A stretch of DNA of 64,000 nucleotides from Gemmatimonadota bacterium (GTDB lineage Bacteria > Latescibacterota > UBA2968 > UBA8231): assembly GCA_018660835.1 (NCBI GenBank), contig JABJJN010000074.1, forward strand, positions 248,001 to 312,000, read 5' to 3'. The translations under genes were made by a program, and so were the position numbers. The notes under the pieces were generated by a model. The model was not told the origin of the DNA. It did not search any database and worked only from the letters and a program-made list of their open reading frames with translations. Positions 9,364-18,504 of this stretch are shown here, one piece after another (the first letter of the stretch is position 1; every line of letters starts with the position of its first letter).

Positions 9364-10428
9364 TTACTTCCGTGCTGCACGGCGGGCTCTCACCGCCTGG
9401 GCCAGTTCCTCCAGAAGTTGCTGCGTCGTCTCCCAGGAGATACAGGCATCGGTGATCGATTGTCCGTAGGTGGGCTGCTTGCCCTCTTCCAGATTCTGCT
9501 TGCCTTCGAGCAGATGACTTTCCATCATGACACCGAAGATGTTGTCAGACCCTGCCGACAGCTGCTCTGCCACATCCTTGCAGACCACCGCCTGTCGCTG
9601 ATGATCCTTCTGGCTGTTGCCGTGACTGAAGTCGATCATCACCCGGTGCGGCAGATCGGCCTTTTTCAGTTCCTCCGCGAGTGGGTCGACGCTCTGCGCG
9701 TCGTAGTTGCCACCCTGACTTGAACCGCGAAGGATGATGTGACAGGCGTCGTTGCCTGTCGTGGCGACGATGGCAGAAATGCCCTGCTTGGTCACCGACA
9801 GAAAGTGATGAACGCCACGCGCAGCGCCGACGGCGTCGATCGCCAGTTGCGTACTTCCACCCGTGCCGTTCTTAAATCCCACGGGCATGGACAGACCGGA
9901 AGCCAGTTCACGATGGACCTGACTCTCAGTTGTACGGGCACCGATCGCCCCCCACGACACAAGATCAGCGATGAACTGCGGCATGATCGTGTCGAGGAAT
10001 TCAGATCCTGTCGCAAGTCCCAGATTGCCCAGATCCAGCAAGAGACGACGCGCCAGACGCAGCCCCTCATTGATGGCAAAACTTCCGTCGAGATGCGGAT
10101 CATTGATCAGCCCCTTCCAGCCCACAGTCGTTCGCGGCTTCTCGAAGTAGATGCGCATGATAACGATCAGGTCATCCGCATACTGATCGGCTGACTTCTT
10201 CAACCGCTGGGCAAATTCGTGGGCAGCCTTCAGATCGTGAATGGAACACGGGCCCGCGATGACAACGAGGCGATCATCGCTGCCGTCGAGGGCATGGCAG
10301 ATCTGCTCACGCGCAGAGCTGACGGTGACGGACGCCGTCTCCGTCGTCGCCAACTCCTCCATGAGAATGGCGGGCGGGATCAGGGGGCGCAGATCGGCAA
10401 TACGCAGGTCGTCGGTGGTGTGCAGCAT
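9364..10428 (-). CDS. aroG: 3-deoxy-7-phosphoheptulonate synthase (DAHP synthase, class I-alpha)
   Basis: This 354-residue enzyme condenses phosphoenolpyruvate with erythrose 4-phosphate, the first step of the shikimate pathway. The length matches AroF/AroG/AroH. Family motifs seen are VIAGPCSIHDLKAA, MRIYFEKPRTTVGWKGLINDP, the GARTTESQVHRE segment, GFKNGTGGSTQ and MIDFSHGNSQK. The N-terminal about 50 residues (DLRIADLRPLIPPAILMEEL) correspond to the feedback-inhibition extension of this class, so it is probably regulated by an aromatic amino acid, though which one cannot be told. AAGGA lies ahead of the ATG. It sits between a DUF1439-like gene and an MFS gene, not with other aro genes. Confidence 0.93.
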   Translation of the reverse strand: MLHTTDDLRIADLRPLIPPAILMEELATTETASVTVSSAREQICHALDGSDDRLVVIAGPCSIHDLKAAHEFAQRLKKSADQYADDLIVIMRIYFEKPRTTVGWKGLINDPHLDGSFAINEGLRLARRLLLDLGNLGLATGSEFLDTIMPQFIADLVSWGAIGARTTESQVHRELASGLSMPVGFKNGTGGSTQLAIDAVGAARGVHHFLSVTKQGISAIVATTGNDACHIILRGSSQGGNYDAQSVDPLAEELKKADLPHRVMIDFSHGNSQKDHQRQAVVCKDVAEQLSAGSDNIFGVMMESHLLEGKQNLEEGKQPTYGQSITDACISWETTQQLLEELAQAVRARRAARK

Positions 10429-10484
10429 GGGTTCCTTCTTAAAAGTCAGATGCGATCGCAGATGTCATCGGTTATCAATCACGA

Positions 10485-11018
10485 TCAGAGACCGATCACG
10501 GCGACAACTTCGCCGTCCCGTACACTGACGGATTTCAACACCAGCTTGGCCAGCGACTGCTTGTAGTCGTCGGCATTGAGTCGATACACAGGAATCTGCG
10601 CCAGATAGCGTTTGGCCACCACCTCAGCGACCGCTTGCAGGGCCGACTCGAAGCGTTTCGGCACACCCGCCACGTCGAGTGAATCGAGGCGAGGATCTGC
10701 CAGGGCGATTTCGCCGCGATTTGGATCGTAGATCAGACCACTGTCTACATGTAGACGACCACGGGCCTTTCGGCCTCCTGGCAGCTGTGCCCGAATGTCG
10801 AGAGCCAGGCCGATCCGTTCTCCAGCGGTTGGCAGAATCACTTGCGGATTCGAGAATCGCACGCGCAGCAGCGCCTTGTTCTCATCGACGGGAAAGACAG
10901 CATCGACCTTCTTCTGCAGCTGCGCCTGGGAGAAGATCATTTCCTTCTGCAGCAGTCCCGTCGCACATCCTGCGCATGTCGCCAGAATCAGCGTGAGGGT
11001 TGTCAGCGTTGACCCCAT
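10485..11018 (-). CDS. Predicted DUF1439/YceB-like lipoprotein
   Basis: This 177-residue protein starts MGSTLTTLTLILATCAGCATG, a hydrophobic leader ending in cysteines that could be lipidated, although neither LATC nor CAGC is an ideal lipobox. The mature part (FSQAQLQKKVDAVFP ... RVRFSNPQVILPTAGERIGLALDIRA ... GEVVAVIGL) resembles the DUF1439 (E. coli YceB) family of periplasmic proteins, whose function is poorly known. The ATG at 11018 is preceded by GAGGGTAAG and lies one base after the amidohydrolase stop, which decides against the longer reading from 11048. It is likely cotranscribed with the amidohydrolase. Confidence 0.7.
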   Translation of the reverse strand: MGSTLTTLTLILATCAGCATGLLQKEMIFSQAQLQKKVDAVFPVDENKALLRVRFSNPQVILPTAGERIGLALDIRAQLPGGRKARGRLHVDSGLIYDPNRGEIALADPRLDSLDVAGVPKRFESALQAVAEVVAKRYLAQIPVYRLNADDYKQSLAKLVLKSVSVRDGEVVAVIGL

Positions 11019-11019
11019 C

Positions 11020-12234
11020 TTACCCTCGTAGAAACGTATCGATGTCACCCTTACCGAGCGCCTTCATGCGCATGGAACGGAGGCGGTCGGTCTCTCGTTC
11101 ATCGGCCAGGTCATCTGGATCAAACACCGAACCTGCTCGAACGGTCAGGACGGGGCGCAGATTCTGCGATCCCACGAGACGCTCATCACGAATATCATGA
11201 AACTCGAAGGCCCCATCCTGCTCAACCTCAAAGGCTGCCAGGTCCGCGATGGTACCCGTTCGCAGAGTGCCAAATTCGTCGCCGCGTTGAATCGATTCAG
11301 CGGGCGCCGTCGTGCACTGCCTGATCACATCATCAAGGGGAACCCCCAGGTTCAGCAGTTTTGACGCTGTCTCCGGCAAGGAGTAGACGGGGTCTTCGAG
11401 GCTGGCACAGTGCAGATCGGTACTGATCACATCCGCCGTGAAGTCCTGCGCCAATGCCTTGCGAGCAATGTGGAATGCAAAGGAACCGCCCCCGTGACCG
11501 ACATCAAATAACACTCCTCGCTCACGCGCCTCCCACACAGCCGGCAGGATCCGCTCACCGTCGCCAAAGATGTCATCTCCCTTGTCATGGTAGCAGTGGG
11601 TGATGATATCACCCGGTCGCAGAGTCTCCAGCACTTCCGGCAAATCGATCCCGGGACCCAGGTGCGCCATGATCGGCGTCTTCGTTGCGGTTGCCGCCTC
11701 GACAGCAAGTTTCAACGGGGCGATGCCATTGTCACCCAGTTGAAATCGTCCCATGCGGATCTTGACACCCACACAAGTCTCGGGCCAGGCAGAGATGATC
11801 GCCGCCGTCCGCTCTGGACATGCATAGCGAATATCTTCGAGTTCACCCAGCGGGCCGTACGTGAGGCCAATCCCGGAGATGTGGACGAAGGCGAGGATCT
11901 GCGTTCGCGAGGTGGCTGCGATGTTCTCTTCGAATCCCCAGAAATTCGCCCACCCTGCAGATCCGGCATCGACGACGGTCGTCACACCCGTTGCCAGGCA
12001 GAGAGCATCGGCACGAATTCCCCAACTGGTGGAACCAGCATACAAGTGGGCATGGATATCGATGAAACCAGGCGTCAGGATACGACCCGACAGATCGATC
12101 CTTCGCCGTGTATCGCCTTGGATATTTTCGGCCACCTCAACGATGCGATCCCCCGTGACGGCCACATCTCGAATGGCTGACAAAGACTGGGATGGATCGA
12201 TGACGGTGGCGCCCGTCAGCAATAGATCATACAT
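11020..12234 (-). CDS. Amidohydrolase/deacetylase family metallohydrolase (EF_0837-like)
   Basis: This 404-residue cyclic-amidohydrolase-fold enzyme carries an N-terminal composite beta domain (LLTGATVIDPSQSL), the metal motif GFIDIHAHLYAG, a probable bridging lysine in VGVKIRMG, HCYHDKGDD with two more histidine ligands, DVGHGGGSF and the aspartate region DVISTDLH. It ends with LRTGTIADLAAFEVE. The pattern fits the dihydroorotase-like amidohydrolase/deacetylase subgroup typified by Enterococcus EF_0837, whose members hydrolyse N-acyl or cyclic amide bonds; the substrate here is unknown. An in-frame GTG at 12249 is an alternative start. It is the first gene of the leftward cluster and divergent from the dehydrogenase at 12309. 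Confidence 0.8.
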   Translation of the reverse strand: MYDLLLTGATVIDPSQSLSAIRDVAVTGDRIVEVAENIQGDTRRRIDLSGRILTPGFIDIHAHLYAGSTSWGIRADALCLATGVTTVVDAGSAGWANFWGFEENIAATSRTQILAFVHISGIGLTYGPLGELEDIRYACPERTAAIISAWPETCVGVKIRMGRFQLGDNGIAPLKLAVEAATATKTPIMAHLGPGIDLPEVLETLRPGDIITHCYHDKGDDIFGDGERILPAVWEARERGVLFDVGHGGGSFAFHIARKALAQDFTADVISTDLHCASLEDPVYSLPETASKLLNLGVPLDDVIRQCTTAPAESIQRGDEFGTLRTGTIADLAAFEVEQDGAFEFHDIRDERLVGSQNLRPVLTVRAGSVFDPDDLADERETDRLRSMRMKALGKGDIDTFLRG

Positions 12235-12308
12235 CGGTTCGCTTGACACCCTCGGTGGTCGGCCTTAATTCAGGCCGCTTCACTCAGGAGAAGAGGAGAC
12301 TGAAGGGA

Positions 12309-13316
12309 ATGGGAAACTTACCACCTGAAGCTGGAATTCGCGTCCCACCAAAAACTCTGCGGGAATTTGTGCAAAGACTCTTCGTCGGCGGTGGCATGCG
12401 TGATGCAGACGCACTGACCATGGCCGAACTGCTGGTGGCCACCGATCTGCGCGGTGTCGTGAGTCATGGAACCTGGCAAACCCTCGGCTATGTGCGCATG
12501 ATGCGTGAGGGTCGAGTCAATCCGCAACCTGAAATACAGGTGGTTACATCGCGTGGTGCAACTCGCGTCTATGATGGCGATGGCGGCATGGGTCATCTGC
12601 CTTCCATCCAGGCGGCTCGGTTTGTCGCCACCGCCGCCCAGGAGCAGGGGTTGGCTGCAGCGACGACGGGCAACCACTTTCATTTCGGCGGCGCTGGCAA
12701 ATACTCTCGCATGGCTGCCGCCGAAGGCTGCATTGGGATCTCCGTCTCTTCCCATCGCTGGCCACGGCAGGGCATGATTCTCAACGCCGCCAATGGGGCT
12801 TCACCGATGAGTATCGCCTTCCCAGCCAGAGACCAGCCGCCCTTCGTGCTCGACATGGCGACGAGTTTTGCTGGCTTCAGTGAGCAGGATTTTGAACGCG
12901 CACCCTTTCTCTATTTCAAACAACTCGGTTTGGGCGCAGCGGCCCATGTCCTCGGCGGCATTCTCGCCGGCATCTGGAATGCCGATCGAATTCCACCCGC
13001 ATCGCAATGGGAGTCGAATCAAGGAGGATTTTTTGCCGCCTTTGCTGTCGACGCATTCATGGACGAAGAAGAATTTCTGACGCAGATGGATCGTTTTGTG
13101 CGTGAGTGCCGTGCCGCAGATCCATTTCCTGGCCACACAGAGGCTGAACTACCCGGCAATGTTGAGGCACGGTTGGAGGTCGAATATGCTCGCGATGGCA
13201 TTCCCGTTTCAGACGCGCATCGTGAAGCCCTCGAAACGACGGCCACAGAAGTGGGCGTCGGGTCGCCCCTCGCTGAATACGAACACACCCGTTTCGAAGA
13301 AAGTCCCACGTCATGA
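12309..13316 (+). CDS. Malate/L-lactate dehydrogenase family oxidoreductase (Ldh2-type)
   Basis: This 335-residue NAD(P)-dependent dehydrogenase is of the YlbC/YiaK/malate-dehydrogenase type, a fold distinct from Rossmann enzymes. Family features include LLVATDLRGVVSHGTW (with the conserved histidine), ATTGNHFHFGGAGKYSRMAA, the ANGASPMSIAFPA segment and PFVLDMATS. It reduces or oxidises a 2-hydroxy/2-keto acid, and the substrate cannot be read from sequence. ATG at 12309 is preceded by GAGGAGA nine bases upstream, so the upstream in-frame ATG at 12243 is unlikely. The next gene overlaps it by four bases (ATGA). Confidence 0.87.
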   Translation: MGNLPPEAGIRVPPKTLREFVQRLFVGGGMRDADALTMAELLVATDLRGVVSHGTWQTLGYVRMMREGRVNPQPEIQVVTSRGATRVYDGDGGMGHLPSIQAARFVATAAQEQGLAAATTGNHFHFGGAGKYSRMAAAEGCIGISVSSHRWPRQGMILNAANGASPMSIAFPARDQPPFVLDMATSFAGFSEQDFERAPFLYFKQLGLGAAAHVLGGILAGIWNADRIPPASQWESNQGGFFAAFAVDAFMDEEEFLTQMDRFVRECRAADPFPGHTEAELPGNVEARLEVEYARDGIPVSDAHREALETTATEVGVGSPLAEYEHTRFEESPTS

Positions 13317-14317
13317 GCAGCGGACGCGTCGTCGTCACCGTCGGCATCGAGTTCTATGGCCAGCAACCTGCTCGGAGTATTCTTGAGAAAGCGGATCTTG
13401 AGTGCATTCATCGCCCCGGGTCGCCCGGATGGCCGGATGCGGAGACCATAGAGTATCTGAGCGGCATGCAGGGCATCCTCGCCGGCGCCGAGTTTCTCAA
13501 TGGGTCGACCATGGATCACGTTCCTGAGATGAAAGTCGTCGCCCGCAATGGCGTCGGCTTTGATCGGGTAGATCTCGGCTATTGCACAGATCGAGGCATC
13601 GTCGTCACCAATACACCCGGATCGATGGCGGATGCCGTCGCCGATCTCACCTTCGCTTTGCTACTGTCTGTCGTGCGGCATGTGGTGGCAGGGAATGCGA
13701 ATGTAAAATCCGGGAGCAGCTACGATGTACCCATGGGAGAGGATCTGGCCTCCATGACACTGGGGCTTGTCGGTTGCGGTCACATTGGTGCGGAGACGGT
13801 GCAACGTGCAAAAGCCTTCAAAATGCCAGTACTCGTCGAAGATCCGTGGGTCGATCCACAGCGGCTTCGCGATATAGGCGCCGAACCGGTCGATCGCCAG
13901 CGTCTGCTGGCTGAGTCAGATGTCATCAGTCTGCATCTGCCACTGACAGATGAGAGTGCCAATTTCGTAAATGCCGACTTCCTCGGCGCCATGAGACCCG
14001 GTTCATTTCTGTTGAACACAGCTCGCGGCGGTCTCGTCGATGAAGGCGCCCTCATCCAGGCGCTGCAATCGGGTCATCTCGCCGGCGCCGGTCTGGATTG
14101 CCAGGCCAGTGAGCCGCCGGAGGGATTGTCATTGGATCTGGTCGCCCTCGACAATGTCGTCGCCCTTCCACACTGTGCTTCAAAGACAGCGACGGCGCGA
14201 AAACGCATGTCCATCGCGGCAGCGCACTCCATGGTGGATGTCCTGGAGGGGCGGCAACCTGAATTCGTCGTGAACCGAGAGGTGTTGGAGAAATTGGACC
14301 TGCGCCCCCGAGATTAA
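13313..14317 (+). CDS. D-2-hydroxyacid dehydrogenase (SerA/phosphoglycerate dehydrogenase-like)
   Basis: This 334-residue D-isomer-specific 2-hydroxyacid dehydrogenase has a catalytic domain followed by the NAD-binding signature GLVGCGHIGAETVQRAKAF. The substrate-binding Arg lies in LLNTARGGLVDEGAL, the Glu side follows in ASEPPEG, and the His is in VALPHCASKT. The length is that of single-domain glycerate/hydroxypyruvate-type enzymes, without the ACT domain of full SerA, so a dedicated role in serine synthesis is less likely. It overlaps the upstream dehydrogenase by ATGA, and I infer two consecutive redox steps on related 2-hydroxy acids. Confidence 0.88.
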   Translation: MSSGRVVVTVGIEFYGQQPARSILEKADLECIHRPGSPGWPDAETIEYLSGMQGILAGAEFLNGSTMDHVPEMKVVARNGVGFDRVDLGYCTDRGIVVTNTPGSMADAVADLTFALLLSVVRHVVAGNANVKSGSSYDVPMGEDLASMTLGLVGCGHIGAETVQRAKAFKMPVLVEDPWVDPQRLRDIGAEPVDRQRLLAESDVISLHLPLTDESANFVNADFLGAMRPGSFLLNTARGGLVDEGALIQALQSGHLAGAGLDCQASEPPEGLSLDLVALDNVVALPHCASKTATARKRMSIAAAHSMVDVLEGRQPEFVVNREVLEKLDLRPRD

Positions 14318-14357
14318 CGTTGTCCGCCCTGCGGCGACGACGATCGTCTTGAGTGAC

Positions 14358-15506
14358 TCAGACGTAGTCCTGTTGCGACCATCCCAACGGCAAGGGACAC
14401 CAGCTATGTAGTGCCGCCAGCGCGGGGGGGATATGGACGACCGCCTCGGCAGGCAGAGGGCCAAAAAGAACACGCATCGCCGTGAAGGCGCTCCAGATCA
14501 CTGCCGCAGCGGCCGTGCTGCGCCGACACTCGACTTGTCCTGCTGTCACCTCGATTTCGAGCGTACCCACTTCCTCGATCCCAAAGGACACCCTGCCGTC
14601 CGGTAGCGATGTCGACAAGGCGCGTGCACGCAGCAAAGCGCCCACAGTTTTTTCCCAGTCAAAGATCTGCCAGTTCCCTGACGACGTAACACTCTCGCCC
14701 TCCACCAATGGACTCAGTTGCTGGAGAAGATCCGTCGACGTGGGCATCGCAAGAAAACTGGCGCTGTCATCACGAGCACGAACCCAGGCGCCGGCAATCT
14801 CTGCTAGTTGATGTTGATTTCTTGCGACCATCTCAACGACCTCGCCGCCCTTGTCGTCCACTACCAGATAGCCAATGACTGCCCCCCGGGTATCTGTCGC
14901 CAGATAAGGTCGGCGGTAACCGACGCTGAGGTATCGGTGGAATGCTTCCGGTGCTCGTCGGCAGAATACGGCCTGCTGATCGTGGAGTCCTTGAGCGACC
15001 ATCAGCGCCGCGTCATCGCCCGCGTCGATCGGCACGAAGGTGATCGGTGTTTCCTGCTGGGCATGGCGAAAATTTGTCGCCGACAGGGTGAGTCGTGTAC
15101 GTGCACCGCATTTTTCATAGCCAAAGTAGCCGTAACGCTGACGCTGACCTCCCAGCCATGAGAGATCGTATTGTTCCTCGATCATCACCTGCACGCAGTG
15201 ATTCATCAGCACCTTCATATAACCAGCGCCACGCACACTGCTGTGTGTGGATACACCGCCGATGCCGCCCACTTTCAGCACCGTATCACCCACCTGCCAG
15301 GCCATGGGGAACAAACCCACAACGGCGCGCAGCTGGCCATCCACGCGAACAGCGTAGTTACACGACATGTGTTCATCGGTCGGCTGATAGATCGACGGCA
15401 GCAAGGTGGCGAAATCATGAGGCTGGTGCTCGCCGAAAACTTCGTTGAGGAATGCCATCGCCTCGTCGAATTCGGCACCTGTCAGTTGGACAACATCAAC
15501 ACTCAT
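14358..15506 (-). CDS. GNAT-family N-acetyltransferase (Eis-like, two acetyltransferase domains plus SCP-like tail)
   Basis: This 382-residue protein carries an N-terminal GNAT domain with the acetyl-CoA loop seen in SVRGAGYMKVLMNHC, preceded by GGIGGVSTHSS. The following region (VIGYLVVDDKGGEVVEMVARN) reads as a second GNAT-like fold. The C-terminal about 100 residues look like the sterol-carrier-like domain of the Eis family. The acceptor substrate is unknown. The gene follows the TPR membrane protein directly. A GTG at 15533 adjoining that gene's TAA is an alternative start; I chose the ATG at 15506 with GGGAG 11 bases upstream. It is the last gene of a four-gene overlapping leftward operon. 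Confidence 0.8.
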   Translation of the reverse strand: MSVDVVQLTGAEFDEAMAFLNEVFGEHQPHDFATLLPSIYQPTDEHMSCNYAVRVDGQLRAVVGLFPMAWQVGDTVLKVGGIGGVSTHSSVRGAGYMKVLMNHCVQVMIEEQYDLSWLGGQRQRYGYFGYEKCGARTRLTLSATNFRHAQQETPITFVPIDAGDDAALMVAQGLHDQQAVFCRRAPEAFHRYLSVGYRRPYLATDTRGAVIGYLVVDDKGGEVVEMVARNQHQLAEIAGAWVRARDDSASFLAMPTSTDLLQQLSPLVEGESVTSSGNWQIFDWEKTVGALLRARALSTSLPDGRVSFGIEEVGTLEIEVTAGQVECRRSTAAAAVIWSAFTAMRVLFGPLPAEAVVHIPPALAALHSWCPLPLGWSQQDYV

Positions 15507-15533
15507 CCCCGTCTTATCTCCCTGCGACGTCAC

Positions 15534-17129
15534 TTACTCGAAGGGTAAAACTGCACCCAGTTGCTTAGCTTGCTCGATCGCCGCCGCAGCCGCAGCGGCG
15601 TCACCTGCGGCGCGCAGCGCATCGGCAAGATTCAACCACGGCACTGGCCACGCCGGACGCAATTCGGCTGCCAGCCGATAGGCATCGGCGGCGGGCATCC
15701 ACCGCCCCTGGCGAAAGAGCGTGGCACCACGATTCAGGTGGGCTGCAGCCCGTTGGGGTTGCAACTGGCATGTTCGCTCAAATGCTGCCAGCGCTGCCGC
15801 CCATTTTCCCTGCGCATACAGCGAAAGTCCAAGATTGTAATGGGCAGTGGCAAATCTGGGATAGATGCCGATCCCTCGACGATGGCGTGCCTCGGCCGCA
15901 ACGAATGCGCCACGTACGTACAGAGCCGTTCCCAAGGCGTCATACGCGCGTGCAGAGTTGGGCTGTGTCGCGACCGTGTGTTCCCACAAGCGCTCGGCAT
16001 TCTGCCAATCCGTGCAACGCCACAGCGTTCGGCCGCACATGAAAACGAGGAGCAGACCAACCACTACGCGGCGAACCATGGGGCCCGTCGTGCGCCAAGA
16101 CAGCGATGCCAGAGACCATGATGACAGACAAGCAGCAAGACTCAGACTGAAACCGACCATAGGCAGATACAGATAGGCCTCCGAGAAGGCTGCCTCCCCA
16201 GTGAGCAGAATGTTACTGACCGGTAGAAGCGTCGCAGCCACCCACAACACACCCAGCATGGTGAGTTCGGCAAGACGTATGAAGCGCAACAGCGCGAACC
16301 CCAACAACGCCAGCAGCAGGCCGGCCTGCAGGCCCGTCCCCACCGTCGTCGACAGGTTGATCACGCCATAGCCATAGTCTGCTGACAGCCGCATGGGCAT
16401 CACCAGCAATTGCGCATAGTGCCAGCCCTGGTCGAGACCGATCATCACGCGTTGCGTTGTCGGCAGCAGGGCCAGGGGGTTGCTCAGGATGTCAACGACA
16501 GCCCCCGAATCAGACCAGGCGGGCAGGCGGGCCAGGAGCCACACCACAACCGAACCATACCCAAGCAGGTGCATCATCAGCGACGGGGGCGGCAAGCTGC
16601 GAGCATTTCTTCGACGTTGGCCCAACAGCATCAGCCCCGGCAGGGCCGCCACCTGAACCGTCGCATGCAGAGCCAGGACCGTTGTCGCCACCAGCCCCAG
16701 CGCCAACAGGGAGCGATGACCCCTGATCTGGGTACAATACAGACCCAGCAATAACAGACCGGTCCCCAACAGAACACCATGCGCCGGCAGACTCAGAACT
16801 GCCTGACTACCACTGGGCCACACGGCAAATAGCACAGCAGCGAGTCCTGCCGTAGTTGATGAGGTCCACTGCCGTGCCACGAGCAGCAGCAGACAACTGT
16901 TGATCGCATGCAGCAGAAGCCCCGTAAGACGGAAGCCGAAAGGGTGCAGCCCAAAGACTACCGTCTGCGCTGCGAGCCACCAGCGCGTGAGCCGGCCCCC
17001 TTGGGTTGGGTCGTAGCCGTCGGCGGTGATATCGATCAGGAGCAGATCCGCTGCGAGCAGTTCGTTGAACAGACTCGCCGCATAGACCGCAACCACTGCG
17101 GCAACAACAAGAACAGTCCAGTTACGCAC
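15534..17129 (-). CDS. Polytopic membrane protein with C-terminal TPR repeats (TMTC/glycosyltransferase-like)
   Basis: This 531-residue protein has about nine hydrophobic segments, then at least three tetratricopeptide repeats (about residues 385-520, units such as ATAHYNLGLSLYAQGKWAAA and AAAHLNRGATLFRQGRWMPA). The layout resembles the bacterial TMTC/DUF1736-type membrane proteins related to O-mannosyltransferases, but I see no catalytic motif that proves a transferase. The probable start is GTG at 17129, overlapping the sulfatase stop by 8 nt and giving a leader helix (VRNWTVLVVAAVVAVYAAS). Upstream in-frame ATGs lie inside the sulfatase gene and yield a charged, non-hydrophobic extension. 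Confidence 0.75.
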   Translation of the reverse strand: MRNWTVLVVAAVVAVYAASLFNELLAADLLLIDITADGYDPTQGGRLTRWWLAAQTVVFGLHPFGFRLTGLLLHAINSCLLLLVARQWTSSTTAGLAAVLFAVWPSGSQAVLSLPAHGVLLGTGLLLLGLYCTQIRGHRSLLALGLVATTVLALHATVQVAALPGLMLLGQRRRNARSLPPPSLMMHLLGYGSVVVWLLARLPAWSDSGAVVDILSNPLALLPTTQRVMIGLDQGWHYAQLLVMPMRLSADYGYGVINLSTTVGTGLQAGLLLALLGFALLRFIRLAELTMLGVLWVAATLLPVSNILLTGEAAFSEAYLYLPMVGFSLSLAACLSSWSLASLSWRTTGPMVRRVVVGLLLVFMCGRTLWRCTDWQNAERLWEHTVATQPNSARAYDALGTALYVRGAFVAAEARHRRGIGIYPRFATAHYNLGLSLYAQGKWAAALAAFERTCQLQPQRAAAHLNRGATLFRQGRWMPAADAYRLAAELRPAWPVPWLNLADALRAAGDAAAAAAAIEQAKQLGAVLPFE

Positions 17130-18504
17130 GTACTTGCGTCTGCATGAGTCGTTCAAGAATTCGCAACCGCAACCGATTCTCGTCATCAGCAGCACGGCTC
17201 GTCCCCGCCAGATTGTCCTGCTCATCGGGATCGCTGTGACGATCAAACAACAGGTAGACCTCGCCGTCTGTGTTCAAAACTGCCTTGTGATCCACATCGA
17301 GCCACATCACTTCCCCATTCATTTCACTGATGGCGCCGGTCCGATGGTGGTGGGTGACATCCGCTGTACCTGGAAGCAAGGACTGAGAAAATCCCACCGC
17401 TCGGGTTCCTCCCATCTCGCACAGGGTCGCACCGACATCCATCCACTCTGCGGGGGAATCATTGATCGCACCTTGAGACTCGATCGCCCCCTTGGGGGGG
17501 CGTACGATCAACGGCACGCGCACGGCTGAATTCAGCAGCTGGCTCTTGTAAATGAGACCGAAGTCACCATTCATCTCACCATGATCCGACGTAAAAATGA
17601 TCAGCGTATTGTCGAGGTCGCCACGTGACTCAAGGGTGGCGAGAATCTGACCGATCTGGTCGTCGATGAGTTCGACATTGCCCGCGTAGTTTGCCCGCAT
17701 AGCCGCTACGTCCTGGGGATCAAGAGCAGGCCGCTGCGCCAGGCGCTTGTCCAGTGCCCCCAGGGGGCGGTCGCCGGGATGGCTCGCCCATTCTGGTAAG
17801 GGGATGGACGCCGGCATTTGGTCCGGGTCATAACGTCGAGCAAATTCATCGGGTGTATCCCACGGCTCGTGGGGACCACCAAAACTGACCCAGCAGCACC
17901 ATGGCTGATCACCGTCGTAGTCTCGCAAATACGCATTCGCCCCCTCGCCGACATAGGTGTCGGCATAGTGGGCCAGTGGCAGCGGTGATGGACGGGCAAC
18001 GTGTGGCTTCGTCGCAAAGCGATCATCGAGGTCCTCGCGGTAAGCTCGCCACAATCCGAGGTGCTCCCATCCTGCGGTCATGTGCGACAGAACCCGTGCA
18101 CTTGCCCGGGGCCCACCGATTTCGTCGACATCATCCAGACCGTACTCGTGCATCAGGTGTTCTCGATCGCGCAGATCGCCCCCGTGTGGATGCAAATGCG
18201 TCTTACCAAACAGACTTGTGCGATAACCTGCAGCTCGCACCGCCTGCATCCAGGTCGGCGAACGTGGGTCCAGCGTGTGATGGCCATTGTCCCACACCCA
18301 CGTGTTGTGTGGGTAGAGGCCGGTGGCAAGACTCAGACGTGCGGGAATACAGACAGGCGATGTCGTCACACAATTGCGAAAGCGAACACCTTCCTGAGCC
18401 AACCGATCCAGGTGCGGCGTGTTAACCCAGTCACTGACACACCCGAGAGCGTCTGCCCGCTGCTGATCCGTCATCAGCAATAGCAGATTTGGCCGTCTGT
18501 TCAC
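17122..18504 (-). CDS. Sulfatase (formylglycine-dependent, cytoplasmic)
   Basis: This 460-residue type I sulfatase begins RRPNLLLLMTDQQRADALG with the metal-binding Asp. The activation motif is Cys52-Ile-Pro-Ala-Arg followed by LSLATG, so Cys52 would be converted to formylglycine. FTSDHGEMNGDFGL supplies the second metal site. The protein has no signal peptide, unlike most polysaccharide sulfatases, so the substrate is probably a small imported sulfate ester or the enzyme is a related phosphonate/sulfate monoester hydrolase. The maturase is not in the window. It starts with GTG at 18504 in a GTGA overlap with the Nudix gene and overlaps the TPR gene downstream. Confidence 0.9.
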   Translation of the reverse strand: MNRRPNLLLLMTDQQRADALGCVSDWVNTPHLDRLAQEGVRFRNCVTTSPVCIPARLSLATGLYPHNTWVWDNGHHTLDPRSPTWMQAVRAAGYRTSLFGKTHLHPHGGDLRDREHLMHEYGLDDVDEIGGPRASARVLSHMTAGWEHLGLWRAYREDLDDRFATKPHVARPSPLPLAHYADTYVGEGANAYLRDYDGDQPWCCWVSFGGPHEPWDTPDEFARRYDPDQMPASIPLPEWASHPGDRPLGALDKRLAQRPALDPQDVAAMRANYAGNVELIDDQIGQILATLESRGDLDNTLIIFTSDHGEMNGDFGLIYKSQLLNSAVRVPLIVRPPKGAIESQGAINDSPAEWMDVGATLCEMGGTRAVGFSQSLLPGTADVTHHHRTGAISEMNGEVMWLDVDHKAVLNTDGEVYLLFDRHSDPDEQDNLAGTSRAADDENRLRLRILERLMQTQVRA

